Assembly: GCA_016124755.1 (NCBI GenBank)
Contig: WGNA01000002.1
Coordinates: 186,001 to 250,000, forward strand
Source: Bacteroidota bacterium
Lineage (GTDB): Bacteria; Bacteroidota; Bacteroidia; NS11-12g; UBA9320
DNA: 64,000 nt
Direction: 5' to 3'
Shown: in pieces, positions 48,725-58,045 of the stretch
Position numbering within the stretch: the stretch's first letter is position 1
Layout of the letters: every line of letters begins with the position of its first letter
The notes under the pieces: model-generated
What the model was told of the DNA's origin: nothing
Database searches by the model: none
What the model saw: only the letters and a program-made list of their open reading frames with translations
Made by a program: the position numbers and the translations under genes

Positions 48725-50410
48725 ATGCGCTCGTTAAAACTGCTGGCTTGTTTTTTAATAATAACGACGGCGCATGCCCAGCGACCGGTTCAAATTAGCA
48801 ATAAAGGTCAGTTTCAATTCAATAGTGGTTTCGAGCCATTAGTTGTTGACTCAATTTTATATTTCTCGGCTTTTAGTAACAACAACGGCTGGCAGGCTTA
48901 TAGTTTTGATGGAGATGGTATTCGAACTATCTCCGGTTTCTCAACAAAATATCAGGAGAAGAATCGTGAGGAGTCGGAGTGCGGTGGCGGTGTTCTCTCT
49001 CAACTTGCCCGTTTCAACCACAGTCTGGTTGCACACGTAAGCGGTAAAACAGTTGAAAATGGAATCTACCGTGTTGAAGACGGCCGGCTCGTTCGGTTGG
49101 TGAATAAAGTCGAAAGATGTTCGCCACCTGTGGAGGTAAATGGAGATTTATATGTTGAAGGAGTTGTTACCGAAGGGGATGTAGAATACAAAAGAGCGAT
49201 CGTAATTCATTCTGACTGGACATCAACAAGAGGAGGAAAAACCCGGTTGACAAAAAGCGGAATTGCGACCGAAGCTTGTGTGTTGGGAATTTCGGTATTC
49301 GGTTCTTTAGATGGCAAACTCGCACGATGGGGAGACGATGGATTTGCGGTGATGCAATCCGATTATATTCATGTTCAGAATCTTTTCACATTCGAAAACC
49401 GCTTGTTTTTTTCTGCGATAAAATCGGGAGATCAGCAGATGCAACTTCACAGTTTTGATATTGACGGGAATTTTATTTCGCACGGAAACATTTTCCCGGG
49501 TCAAAACATGTTGAATCCGCATGATGTTTTAGTGACTCCGGACGCAGCATACTTCGTGGCAGATCCAGATAAAAAAGGTTTGAGAATGTACAAGCTCGGC
49601 AATGATTCGATTGAAGAAATCGTAATTATGGCGGCTAAAAGCGGATTCCGGGATTTTCAGGGAATGGCATTTCTGCGCAATCAGGTTTTTGTTTGTGTGA
49701 GTGGGGTACGGGGTCCGGTTTACGATCTTTTTCAGTACGATGGTAAGACATACCTCGAACGAAATCCGGAATATTTTCAGAACATCAGAGGAGTTACAGT
49801 TTTAAAAGACAAGATTGTATTTCTGGCGACCGAGTTGGGCAATGAAGCGATTTACATTTCAGAACCGGTACTTCCTCCACAGATCGAAAACGATACCTTT
49901 AAGATCTATGATTTCTACAGAAACGGCGATGTTGTTGGTACGGTTCAGGCCACAGATCCGACCGGGAGAATCCGCTATCACATTATTTCCGGAGACGATA
50001 ATAAAACCTTTGAGATCGATTACTTCAACGGGGAAATCAGAGTATCAGACCGTAACGGAGTGAGAAATCATACAGATCAACCTTATTATTTAACAGTAAA
50101 AGCAGAGAATCGCGACGGTGCAAGTTCCAATGCTGTAATCGTTGTGAATATTCACAAAGCAAAAGTGATGGATACAAAAGGACTTCGCGAAACTTTGATG
50201 TTCTTCCCGGTGTTATCCAAACGACATACGTTGTCGACCAAGAAAATTGCAAACGGACAAACTGTTCAGGTATTTAATGATGACTTTCAGATGGTTGATG
50301 AGTTGGTTGTAAAGAATAAAGAAATTGTGATCGGCGAGTATCCGATCGGCATATACTTTTTAAATGTTCACAATGGTGAAAACCTTTATCAAAAAATGGT
50401 GATTGAATAA
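48725..50410 (+). CDS. Secreted hypothetical protein with cadherin-like repeat and T9SS type A-like C-terminus
   Basis: Signal peptide; YDFYRNGDVVGTVQATDPTGRIRYHIISGDDNKTFEIDYFNGEIRVSDRNG...YLTVKAENRDGASSNAVIVVNI (cadherin-like); C-term YPIGIYFLNVHNGENLYQKMVIE. Confidence 0.8.
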   Translation: MRSLKLLACFLIITTAHAQRPVQISNKGQFQFNSGFEPLVVDSILYFSAFSNNNGWQAYSFDGDGIRTISGFSTKYQEKNREESECGGGVLSQLARFNHSLVAHVSGKTVENGIYRVEDGRLVRLVNKVERCSPPVEVNGDLYVEGVVTEGDVEYKRAIVIHSDWTSTRGGKTRLTKSGIATEACVLGISVFGSLDGKLARWGDDGFAVMQSDYIHVQNLFTFENRLFFSAIKSGDQQMQLHSFDIDGNFISHGNIFPGQNMLNPHDVLVTPDAAYFVADPDKKGLRMYKLGNDSIEEIVIMAAKSGFRDFQGMAFLRNQVFVCVSGVRGPVYDLFQYDGKTYLERNPEYFQNIRGVTVLKDKIVFLATELGNEAIYISEPVLPPQIENDTFKIYDFYRNGDVVGTVQATDPTGRIRYHIISGDDNKTFEIDYFNGEIRVSDRNGVRNHTDQPYYLTVKAENRDGASSNAVIVVNIHKAKVMDTKGLRETLMFFPVLSKRHTLSTKKIANGQTVQVFNDDFQMVDELVVKNKEIVIGEYPIGIYFLNVHNGENLYQKMVIE

Positions 50411-51660
50411 TGGAAGAACTCTTAAAGAAATTTGAATCAAAAAAACCGGAAATCATTTTTGAATGGAACGACAACGAGTCGGAAGCGCGCGGTTGGCTCG
50501 TGATTAATAACCTCAAAAACGGATCAGCGGGTGGTGGAACCCGAATGCGTAAAGGTTTGGATTTACGCGAAGTTGAATCGTTGGCCAAAACCATGGAAAT
50601 CAAATTTTCTGTTTCCGGACCTCCGATCGGAGGAGCTAAATCCGGAATCGACTTCGACCCGAAGGATCCCCGAAAAAAGGAAGTTCTCAGAAGATGGTAT
50701 AAAGCTGTTGCCCCGATTCTCAAAACGTATTATGGAACCGGAGGAGATATGAACGTTGATGAAATTCACGAGGTAATTCCGATTACTTCTGAATACGGAA
50801 TTCTGCACCCTCAGGAAGGAACCGTGAACGGCCACCTGCAGGATTATACTCAGGAAGAAAAACTTCAGGCGGTTGGAAGACTACAGAAAGGTGTTTCCCT
50901 GGTTATGGAAGATGAGCGTTTTACGCCGGACCTTTCTAAAAATTATACCATTGCCGACCTCATTACAGGTTGGGGAGTTGCCGAAGCCATAAGACATTAT
51001 TACTCTATTTGGGGAGGCATGATGAACCATAAAAGGGCAATCATTCAGGGATGGGGAAATGTCGCTGCCGCTGCGGCTTTTTATCTTGCAAAAAATGGCG
51101 TGCATATTATCGGTATCATCGACCGTGAACACGGACTCATAAAAGAAGAAGGATTTACTTTAGAGGAAATAACCGACCTCTTCATCAACCGTCACGGAAA
51201 TCAATTGAATGCGCAAAACATGATTCCGTTTGAAGAAGTGAATTCGAAAATCTGGAAACTCGGTGCGGAAATTTTTGTTCCGGGTGCCGGTTCAAGATTG
51301 GTTACAAAAGAAAACGTCGACGACATGATTGCCGGTGGCATGGAGGTCGTGAGTTGTGGAGCGAATGTACCTTTCGCAGATCGTGAAATTTTCCTCGGGC
51401 CGATTTCCCGGTATGCAGATGAGAACATGGCGGTAATTCCAGACTTTATTGCGAATTGCGGAATGGCAAGAGTCTTTGCTTATCTCATGCGTAAAGATGC
51501 CGTGGTGAAAGACGTAAATATTTTGATGGACGCCTCCGACATTATTGAAAAGGCTTTGCTAAAGGTTCACCAGTTCAACATCAAATCAACCAACATCAGT
51601 AAAAAGGCGCTTGAACTTAGCTTGATGACGGTGATGGGAACAGAGGCGGCTGGCCATTAA
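50410..51660 (+). CDS. Glu/Leu/Phe/Val dehydrogenase family protein
   Basis: PPIGGAKSGIDFDPKDPRKKEVLRRWY, TGGDMNVDE, AIIQGWGNVAAAAAFYLAKNGVHIIGIIDREHG. Confidence 0.92.
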   Translation: MEELLKKFESKKPEIIFEWNDNESEARGWLVINNLKNGSAGGGTRMRKGLDLREVESLAKTMEIKFSVSGPPIGGAKSGIDFDPKDPRKKEVLRRWYKAVAPILKTYYGTGGDMNVDEIHEVIPITSEYGILHPQEGTVNGHLQDYTQEEKLQAVGRLQKGVSLVMEDERFTPDLSKNYTIADLITGWGVAEAIRHYYSIWGGMMNHKRAIIQGWGNVAAAAAFYLAKNGVHIIGIIDREHGLIKEEGFTLEEITDLFINRHGNQLNAQNMIPFEEVNSKIWKLGAEIFVPGAGSRLVTKENVDDMIAGGMEVVSCGANVPFADREIFLGPISRYADENMAVIPDFIANCGMARVFAYLMRKDAVVKDVNILMDASDIIEKALLKVHQFNIKSTNISKKALELSLMTVMGTEAAGH

Positions 51661-51675
51661 TTCGGCACATTTTTT

Positions 51676-53154
51676 TTGAAAACCAGAAGTCCATACGAAC
51701 CATTGATTTATGTCGGATTAATTCTGACAGGAATTGTGGCAGGAGGACTGTGGTCGCGGTTTTCTCCGAAAGGCCTTGTTTCAGAACAAACCCGGCTTGA
51801 GCAAATCATGCAATTGATAGACGCTCATTATGTCGATTCAATTGATGATTCAAAACTGGAAGAGGACGCAATCCAAAAACTTCTTGCCTCCTTTGATCCG
51901 CATTCGGTTTACATTCCGGCGCGATATGTCGACATAGCAAATCAGGAATTAAAAGGAGGATTCGACGGAATCGGAATTGAGTTTTTTATGATGAACGACA
52001 CGCCGTATGTAGTTCGGGTTATTGATAACGGTCCTGCACAGGTGGCCGGAATTCAATCCGGCGACCGGCTTATTCTTTCAGACACATCTTTACTGATTTC
52101 CCGAAAAAATTCTGAGATCATTAATTTGCTCAAAGGAGAAAAAGGCTCTTCAGTTAAACTGAAAGTTTACCGGCCTTCAATAGGTAAAACTGAGATTTAT
52201 GAGGTAAAGCGCGATGCAATCCGGCAGGAAAGTGTTCGCTCGATGAAGCTCGATAAGGAAACGGCGTATTTTCATATTCTGCATTTTGCCGAACCTACAC
52301 ACGACGAATTCACAGCACAGTTTAAAAAGCTGAATTCGAAGAATGAAATCAAAAAAATTATTCTGGATTTTCGGGGTAATCCCGGCGGCTACCTGAATAC
52401 CGCAATTGAAATGCTGGATGAATTTATTGATGAGAGTACAGTTTTAGCGTACACTTCCGGAAGAAATGAAGAAAGGAAGAATTATAATTCTACTCCGGGT
52501 GGTTTATGTACAAAGCAGGAACTGATCTGTTTGGTTGATGAGCGATCGGCTTCGGCAAGCGAGATTTTTTCGGGAGCGATTCAGGATCTGGATCGCGGTC
52601 TTATCGTCGGCAGAAGAACCTATGGAAAGGGACTTGTACAGGAAAGTTTTCAGTTGAGTGATGGAGCACAAGTTCGGTTAACAGTTAGCAGATATTACAT
52701 CCCTTCGGGCAGATCGATTCAAAAACCGTATGATGAAGACGGATATTTAGATGAAGATACCGCAACGTATGTTGAGAAATCATTTAAAACCAAACGAGGA
52801 AGAACGGTTTACGCTCAGGGTGGAATAATGCCGGATATAGAAATAGGCCAAACAGAAGATTTTGAAAATTATCCGGGAGTTGCGGAACAGTCTGTTTATG
52901 TGGTAGACCAACTCTTGAAGAAACATTTAACCGACTCATCCGGAAATGCTTCAAAATGGTCTGAAAGCATCGGACTAATGACGAAGGTTAATTCCTGGAA
53001 GAGCGACAGCAGCAGTACACAGGCAATTGTCGACCGCATAATTTATCAGCTATACGGGCCGCAACAAGCAATGGAATCGGAGATCTACCGTGACGGTTAT
53101 GTTCAAATGGCGATAAGCCAGTTTGGAAAACTAAAAGACTTACTCAATCCCTAA
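51676..53154 (+). CDS. S41 family C-terminal processing peptidase
   Basis: PDZ ARYVDIANQELKGGFDGIGIEF...GPAQVAGIQSGDRLI; catalytic VDERSASASEIFSGAIQDLDRGLIVGRRTYGKGLVQ; TTG start. Confidence 0.94.
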   Translation: MKTRSPYEPLIYVGLILTGIVAGGLWSRFSPKGLVSEQTRLEQIMQLIDAHYVDSIDDSKLEEDAIQKLLASFDPHSVYIPARYVDIANQELKGGFDGIGIEFFMMNDTPYVVRVIDNGPAQVAGIQSGDRLILSDTSLLISRKNSEIINLLKGEKGSSVKLKVYRPSIGKTEIYEVKRDAIRQESVRSMKLDKETAYFHILHFAEPTHDEFTAQFKKLNSKNEIKKIILDFRGNPGGYLNTAIEMLDEFIDESTVLAYTSGRNEERKNYNSTPGGLCTKQELICLVDERSASASEIFSGAIQDLDRGLIVGRRTYGKGLVQESFQLSDGAQVRLTVSRYYIPSGRSIQKPYDEDGYLDEDTATYVEKSFKTKRGRTVYAQGGIMPDIEIGQTEDFENYPGVAEQSVYVVDQLLKKHLTDSSGNASKWSESIGLMTKVNSWKSDSSSTQAIVDRIIYQLYGPQQAMESEIYRDGYVQMAISQFGKLKDLLNP

Positions 53155-53313
53155 AGCTTTCTTCATGGAGTCGGCCTTTTCCTGGTCGGATTTAACCATG
53201 TCATCAACTTTTTTTTCCTGTTCTGTTTTTGATTCTGGTTGAGAGGAACATCCGGTGGAAAGCAAATACAAAGAAATTGCAGATAGAACGGTCAGTGTTT
53301 TTAATGTGCGCAT
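53140..53313 (-). CDS. Small lipoprotein, convergently overlapping the S41 peptidase gene by 15 bp
   Basis: MRTLKTLTVLSAISLYLLSTGCSSQPESKTEQEKKVDDMVKSDQEKADSMKKALGIE; lipobox LLSTGC. Confidence 0.65.
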   Translation of the reverse strand: MRTLKTLTVLSAISLYLLSTGCSSQPESKTEQEKKVDDMVKSDQEKADSMKKALGIE

Positions 53314-53353
53314 AGTGGAATTATTTAGAACACAATTGTCGTCGAAATTCTGG

Positions 53354-53386
53354 GCAAAAAAAAAGGTGCTCAATAAGCACCTTTCT
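53354..53386 (-). terminator. Rho-independent terminator of the acidic lipoprotein gene
   Basis: Stem AAAGGTGCT/AGCACCTTT (53362-53370 / 53376-53384), 5-nt loop, A-run 53356-53364 giving a U tract on the minus strand. Confidence 0.85.
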
Positions 53387-53405
53387 CTTTAAGTCTTGTG
53401 AAGTA

Positions 53406-53669
53406 TTAGTTAGCCGGAGCTTCTTCTTGACCTTCAGTTTTGTTAGCTTCGCCTTCGGTAGCTTCGCCTTCAGTAGCTGTTTCTTCAGTAGCTGATTCTT
53501 CAGTGTTCATTGATTCTTCAGCGTTAGCTTTTTCAGCTTCCATTCCTTCAGCATCGTCAGTAGCTTGCTCAGTTGCAGCTTCTTCTGATTCACCTGAATT
53601 TTCAGCTTTGTTACATGCTACGAAAGCAAACATCGAAACGATCGCGAAAAGTGCAAAAATCTTTTTCAT
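53406..53669 (-). CDS. Small acidic lipoprotein with TE(E/G)xA pentapeptide repeats
   Basis: Lipobox FAFVAC; TEESA-TEETA-TEGEA-TEGEA tandem repeats. Confidence 0.85.
   Translation of the reverse strand: MKKIFALFAIVSMFAFVACNKAENSGESEEAATEQATDDAEGMEAEKANAEESMNTEESATEETATEGEATEGEANKTEGQEEAPAN
53446..53505. repeat. Four 15-nt imperfect tandem repeats encoding TE(E/G)xA
   Basis: gcttcgccttcggta / gcttcgccttcagta / gctgtttcttcagta / gctgattcttcagtg. Confidence 0.85.
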
Positions 53670-53748
53670 TTTGTTTTGTGAATTTAAGGTACCTGTTACA
53701 ATTAGGCAGCAAATATATACTTTTGAGATACAACCCTAAAAAATTTGA

Positions 53749-55053
53749 TCATTTTTTTCTGAAATAAATATTGATCGGAACTCCCTTAAAATCAAAGTGT
53801 TGCCTCAGCCTGTTTTCTAAAAAGCGCTTATACGACTCTCCAACGTACTGCGGAAGGTTGCAGAAAAACGCAAAACCGACCCGCTTCGACTTAATCTGAG
53901 TGATGTATTTTATCTTAACATACTTACCTTTTTTGGAAGGTGGCGGTGTTTCTTCAATAATGGGGAGGAGGAGTTCATTTAATTGATGGGTGGGAATGCG
54001 TCTCGACATGTTGGCGTAAACCTCCATGGCTGTTTCCACCGCTTTAAATACTCTTTGTTTGGTTAATGCAGAAACGAAAATGATCGGTACATCGGTAAAA
54101 GGAGCAATCTTCTCCTCTATGAGTTCGCTGAAATGCTTAGTAGAGTGATGGTCTTTTTCTACCAGATCCCACTTGTTTACCAGAATTACCACACCCTTTC
54201 CGTTTTTAGCTGCAAGTCCGAACAGGTTTACATCCTGTGCTTCCATTCCTTCGGTGGCATCGAGAATCAACAAAACCACATCGGAGCTTTCGATGGCCTT
54301 AATGCTTCTCATTACACTATAGAACTCGACATTCTCCATCACTTTGTTTTTCTTTCGAACTCCTGCTGTGTCAACGAGAATGAATTCGTGTCCAAAGGCG
54401 GAGTAGTGACTGTCTATTGTATCGCGAGTAGTTCCGGCAATATCAGTTACAATGTTTCTTTCTTCACCAAGCAACACATTGCACAAACTCGATTTTCCGA
54501 CATTCGGGCGTCCGATGAGCGAAATTCTCGGAAGTTCACTTTCCACATTTTCGATATCCGGTGGTAACATCGAAACAATCGCGTCCATAAGTTCACCTGT
54601 TCCGCTACCTGAAATGCTGGAAACCGGATACACATGTTCGAACCCCAATGCGTAAAACTGATGTGACATGTGAAGCCGGTCGTGATTGTCACACTTGTTA
54701 ACTGCAACAATTACCGGCTTGTTGGTTTTTCTGAGGAACCGGGTAAAACTTTCATCCAATAAGGTGATATCAGTGGTAACGTCGACCATGAAAACGAGGA
54801 CATCAGCTTCCTGAATGGCAATTTCAACTTGTGAACGAATCGATTTTTCGAAGATGTCGTCTGAGTTCGTGACATAACCTCCGGTATCTATAATGGTGAA
54901 TTCGCGATCGGCCCAGTCTGTCTTGCCGTAATGCCGGTCGCGGGTTACTCCTGAGGCATCATCGACGATGGCTTTTCTTTCTCCCTGTAGTCTGTTAAAC
55001 AAGGTTGACTTACCGACATTGGGTCTTCCGACGATGGCAACTATTCCCGACAT
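53749..55053 (-). CDS. der: Ribosome biogenesis GTPase Der (EngA)
   Basis: Two GTPase domains: VGRPNVGKSTLFNRLQGE and IGRPNVGKSSLCNVLLGE; NKCD and NKWD; C-terminal KH-like region. Confidence 0.97.
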   Translation of the reverse strand: MSGIVAIVGRPNVGKSTLFNRLQGERKAIVDDASGVTRDRHYGKTDWADREFTIIDTGGYVTNSDDIFEKSIRSQVEIAIQEADVLVFMVDVTTDITLLDESFTRFLRKTNKPVIVAVNKCDNHDRLHMSHQFYALGFEHVYPVSSISGSGTGELMDAIVSMLPPDIENVESELPRISLIGRPNVGKSSLCNVLLGEERNIVTDIAGTTRDTIDSHYSAFGHEFILVDTAGVRKKNKVMENVEFYSVMRSIKAIESSDVVLLILDATEGMEAQDVNLFGLAAKNGKGVVILVNKWDLVEKDHHSTKHFSELIEEKIAPFTDVPIIFVSALTKQRVFKAVETAMEVYANMSRRIPTHQLNELLLPIIEETPPPSKKGKYVKIKYITQIKSKRVGFAFFCNLPQYVGESYKRFLENRLRQHFDFKGVPINIYFRKK

Positions 55054-55133
55054 ATAATAATAACAAGCGGCAAAGTTCAGCCAATTGAAGATAACTACCT
55101 AATGAATGAAAATGTCGTCTCTCGGTGAAGACT

Positions 55134-55877
55134 TTATTCTGTAGTAAAAAGACCATAACCAATGGCAAAACCAAATACCCCGTTTTTAATTTCGAATTTG
55201 GCCGGCTCATCGAAGCCGTAATTTGTGTTGTTCAGATCTTCGTCTACCGTGTACAGATTTTCTCTGAACATTGCCCATCCGCAATAGGTAGTAATTGAAA
55301 GCATTCCTCCATTCTCAGACCCGAACATGAGTTTTAATTCCGGACCAAAACGGGCGGTTAAAAAATCATCGCCGATCTGCGACCAATCGGTGTCTTTCGA
55401 ATTATCGGAGTAATCAATTTTAGACTTGACTTTCAAATTGCCGATTTCCATTCTTGCTCCGAATGCCGCTGCAAAATTGTCTTGCCCACCAACAACACCC
55501 ATTGAAAATGCGAACATGTTGTTTTTCACTTTAACATACCGGCTGCCGTAATTACCCGCCAGATCGGTTCCGCTTGCTTTTCGTTTCTGACCCCGGAAAT
55601 CAAATTCCAGATCGGTCCAGAAATTACTGAAACCACCACCGAAATTAAGCATGAAACCATCGAGATAATTGAAGTCTTTCATCTGGTGATCCAACCATGA
55701 TCGGGAGGTATTATAATTTTTAACCACCTCATTCATTCCTTTTAAACCTGTAAAAACTCCCTGATATCCATAACTAAAGTAGGCAACCTGAGCTTTCATA
55801 TTATTAGCAATAATGAATAACACGAGAGTTAAAGATGTCCGGCGAATTATTACGCAGAGGCTTTTAGTGAATTTCAT
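55134..55877 (-). CDS. Hypothetical (outer membrane-type) protein
   Basis: N-terminal hydrophobic signal, aromatic/Gly-rich alternating strands. Confidence 0.7.
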   Translation of the reverse strand: MKFTKSLCVIIRRTSLTLVLFIIANNMKAQVAYFSYGYQGVFTGLKGMNEVVKNYNTSRSWLDHQMKDFNYLDGFMLNFGGGFSNFWTDLEFDFRGQKRKASGTDLAGNYGSRYVKVKNNMFAFSMGVVGGQDNFAAAFGARMEIGNLKVKSKIDYSDNSKDTDWSQIGDDFLTARFGPELKLMFGSENGGMLSITTYCGWAMFRENLYTVDEDLNNTNYGFDEPAKFEIKNGVFGFAIGYGLFTTE

Positions 55878-56002
55878 TTTAACAGATTATGGCTTCAAGT
55901 CAAAAATAGCAAATAGCACAGTTCATCATTCACATTGATTGATGGTATCGGCGGGGAGGAATTAATAAGTATGATGCAGCGCATTGTTGTTAAATTATCT
56001 CT

Positions 56003-57199
56003 ATGAGTAAAAGACAAACTATGCAAAAGACATTGACTACCATTTTATTACTTACTTTTTGTGGGATCTCATTTGCCCAGACGTATCGCATCAAACAAAT
56101 GAAAGTTTATGACTGGAGTTCATCTTCATCAGCCTGGAAGGATCGGTCTAAAACCGAATTTTCTTACTCGGAGGATGAAACAACGGTAACAGCAGAAACA
56201 GGTATTTACAATTCTTCTTCGGCTCAATGGGACAAGGGTTTTAAAACGGAAACCATTTCCGGAAGCAACGGGCTTCAGAGCCGTGAGCGGATGAAATGGA
56301 ATTCCGGATCAGGTGCTTACGAGAAAGATTCATTACACACTATTGGTTACGGCAGTTTGTATGTGAATGGATCTAATTATTTTTTTATTGCGGATGAATA
56401 CTATATGAAATGGAATGCTTCGAAATCGGCTTGGGACACCGTTTATCACGAAGATTCCAAACCCAATTTAAAAGGCGTTCAATCTTCTACAATTGGTTAT
56501 AAAAATTCTTCCGGAAATATGGTGAGTTCTCAGAAGATGCAATACTTCTACGATGGTGAACTCAACAGAACACAAACCTGGTTTTACAGTTGGGTTAATA
56601 CAGACTGGTCAGCGGATTCAGCAATAAACGACATCCCAAGATTTGACGTACCGACTTACCAGATTTATCAGCGAAAAGTGAATTTGTACGATACGGCATT
56701 TAAAGTTTTTACCAAACCATATAAACTCATTTCGTATGAATATGACGACTCGAATTTATTGGTTTTGAAAACCACTTCATTATGGTCTGTTGCGGATCAG
56801 AAATATCAGGATATTGAAAAAATGGAAGTGACTTATAATTCTGAGTTCCGGCTGCATGAAGAAATATTTTACACGTCGGAGGATGGCGGAAAAACCTGGA
56901 ACAAGGATTATAAAAATGAATATGAATTTGAAATGAATTCGGTTTCGGTTGCCAACATTCCACTATCCATTTCAACCATCTTCCCAAACCCGGCGTCTGA
57001 TGCGGTTACGATTAATAATCCGTACACCGGGTTAATTAAACTTCTGGATTTTCAGGGACGTGTTATCCGAACTTTCAAAAAGGAAAATTCAGGTTGGGTA
57101 ATGTTCGATTGTTCTGAAATTCCGGCTGGAAATTATCTGATTCAATTCACCGGAACGCGCGGTGAATTGGATTCAAAGCGACTTGTTATTTGTCACTAA
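56003..57199 (+). CDS. Secreted protein with T9SS type A sorting domain
   Basis: Signal peptide (TLTTILLLTFCGISFAQ); WN.S...AW repeats; C-term ISTIFPNPASDAVTINN...AGNYLIQFTGTRGELDSKRLVI. Confidence 0.85.
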   Translation: MSKRQTMQKTLTTILLLTFCGISFAQTYRIKQMKVYDWSSSSSAWKDRSKTEFSYSEDETTVTAETGIYNSSSAQWDKGFKTETISGSNGLQSRERMKWNSGSGAYEKDSLHTIGYGSLYVNGSNYFFIADEYYMKWNASKSAWDTVYHEDSKPNLKGVQSSTIGYKNSSGNMVSSQKMQYFYDGELNRTQTWFYSWVNTDWSADSAINDIPRFDVPTYQIYQRKVNLYDTAFKVFTKPYKLISYEYDDSNLLVLKTTSLWSVADQKYQDIEKMEVTYNSEFRLHEEIFYTSEDGGKTWNKDYKNEYEFEMNSVSVANIPLSISTIFPNPASDAVTINNPYTGLIKLLDFQGRVIRTFKKENSGWVMFDCSEIPAGNYLIQFTGTRGELDSKRLVICH

Positions 57200-57209
57200 T
57201 TGTTATTCG

Positions 57210-57237
57210 GGGAGTAATCTGTCTGCGGATTGCTCCC
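57210..57237. terminator. Candidate bidirectional terminator hairpin between convergent genes
   Basis: GGGAGTAATC - TGTCTGCG - GATTGCTCCC, 10-bp stem with one G-U pair, 8-nt loop. Confidence 0.65.
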
Positions 57238-57239
57238 TG

Positions 57240-57581
57240 TTATTTTGTTTCCACTTCGGGTTCTGTTCCGGTCTGAAAGGATTGTAACACAGCCGCGGTT
57301 ACATCGGTTCCGCCCCGGAAATTTGTAATCATAGAACCTATTGAATAAATGGGTCCCCAGGGAATTCCCCACCAACCGAACAGCAGTGTTATAAATGAAA
57401 ATCCCAGTCCTTTCACCACACCGGATTCACCCCCTTTAATAAAATAAATATCAGTGGGTCTCTGAAAGGTCATTACGATTATCGAAATACAGTATTTGTA
57501 GATTACGAATTTTCCGCCGCGTTGAAGTTCCCGTGAAATGTCGTCTGCCGACATGCCTTCGATGTTTTTGATTTCTGCCAT
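57240..57581 (-). CDS. Conserved hypothetical protein
   Basis: MAEIKNIEGMSADDISRELQRGGKFVIYKYCISIIVMTFQRPTDIYFIKGGES...; hydrophobic GFSFITLLFGWWGIPWGPIYSI. Confidence 0.75.
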   Translation of the reverse strand: MAEIKNIEGMSADDISRELQRGGKFVIYKYCISIIVMTFQRPTDIYFIKGGESGVVKGLGFSFITLLFGWWGIPWGPIYSIGSMITNFRGGTDVTAAVLQSFQTGTEPEVETK

Positions 57582-57713
57582 TAGTTGATTGTGTTTGATT
57601 TGAAATCTATCCCAAAAATGATCATCAGAATGATGTACAATTTCGAGTTAGCTCTCTTTGTTTCCGCGAAGCAAAATAGGAAAAAACCCGATGAGAAAAT
57701 CAGCAGTTTTTGA

Positions 57714-57747
57714 CATAAAAAAACCCCGTCGAATTTCGACAGGGTTT
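57714..57747 (-). terminator. Rho-independent terminator downstream of tRNA-Val
   Basis: AAACCCcGTCG-AATTT-CGACaGGGTTT stem with A-run at 57717-57723 (U tract on minus strand). Confidence 0.85.
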
Positions 57748-57753
57748 CCGAAG

Positions 57754-57828
57754 TGGGCGCTGAGGGATTCGAACCCCCGACCCTCTGCTTGTAAGGCAGA
57801 TGCTCTAAACCAACTGAGCTAAGCGCCC
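57754..57828 (-). tRNA. tRNA-Val (anticodon TAC)
   Basis: Reverse complement GGGCGCTTAGCTCAGTTGGTTTAGAGCATCTGCCTTACAAGCAGAGGGTCGGGGGTTCGAATCCCTCAGCGCCCA folds as a cloverleaf with 7-bp acceptor and anticodon loop CTTACAA. Confidence 0.97.
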
Positions 57829-58045
57829 GTAGAACAGGGATGTTTTAAACTATCTCCCGTTTTGAGGGCTGCAAATATAATGTGCGGGTTAAATATTCAA
57901 CAAGGTTTAAAAAAATTTTTCAGACTGGTTTTCAGGAAGTCGCAAAGCACAGTTGCATGCTCGGTTTTCCGTACATAAAAATGAGTGATGTTCATTCGTT
58001 ACCGCACAGAACCTTCATGGTTTTAACAACTTTGTTGGTTGCGGT

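Noticed and set aside
54133-54567. 144-aa ORF antisense to der
   Set aside because: der is unambiguous on the minus strand; the plus-strand ORF is a shadow.
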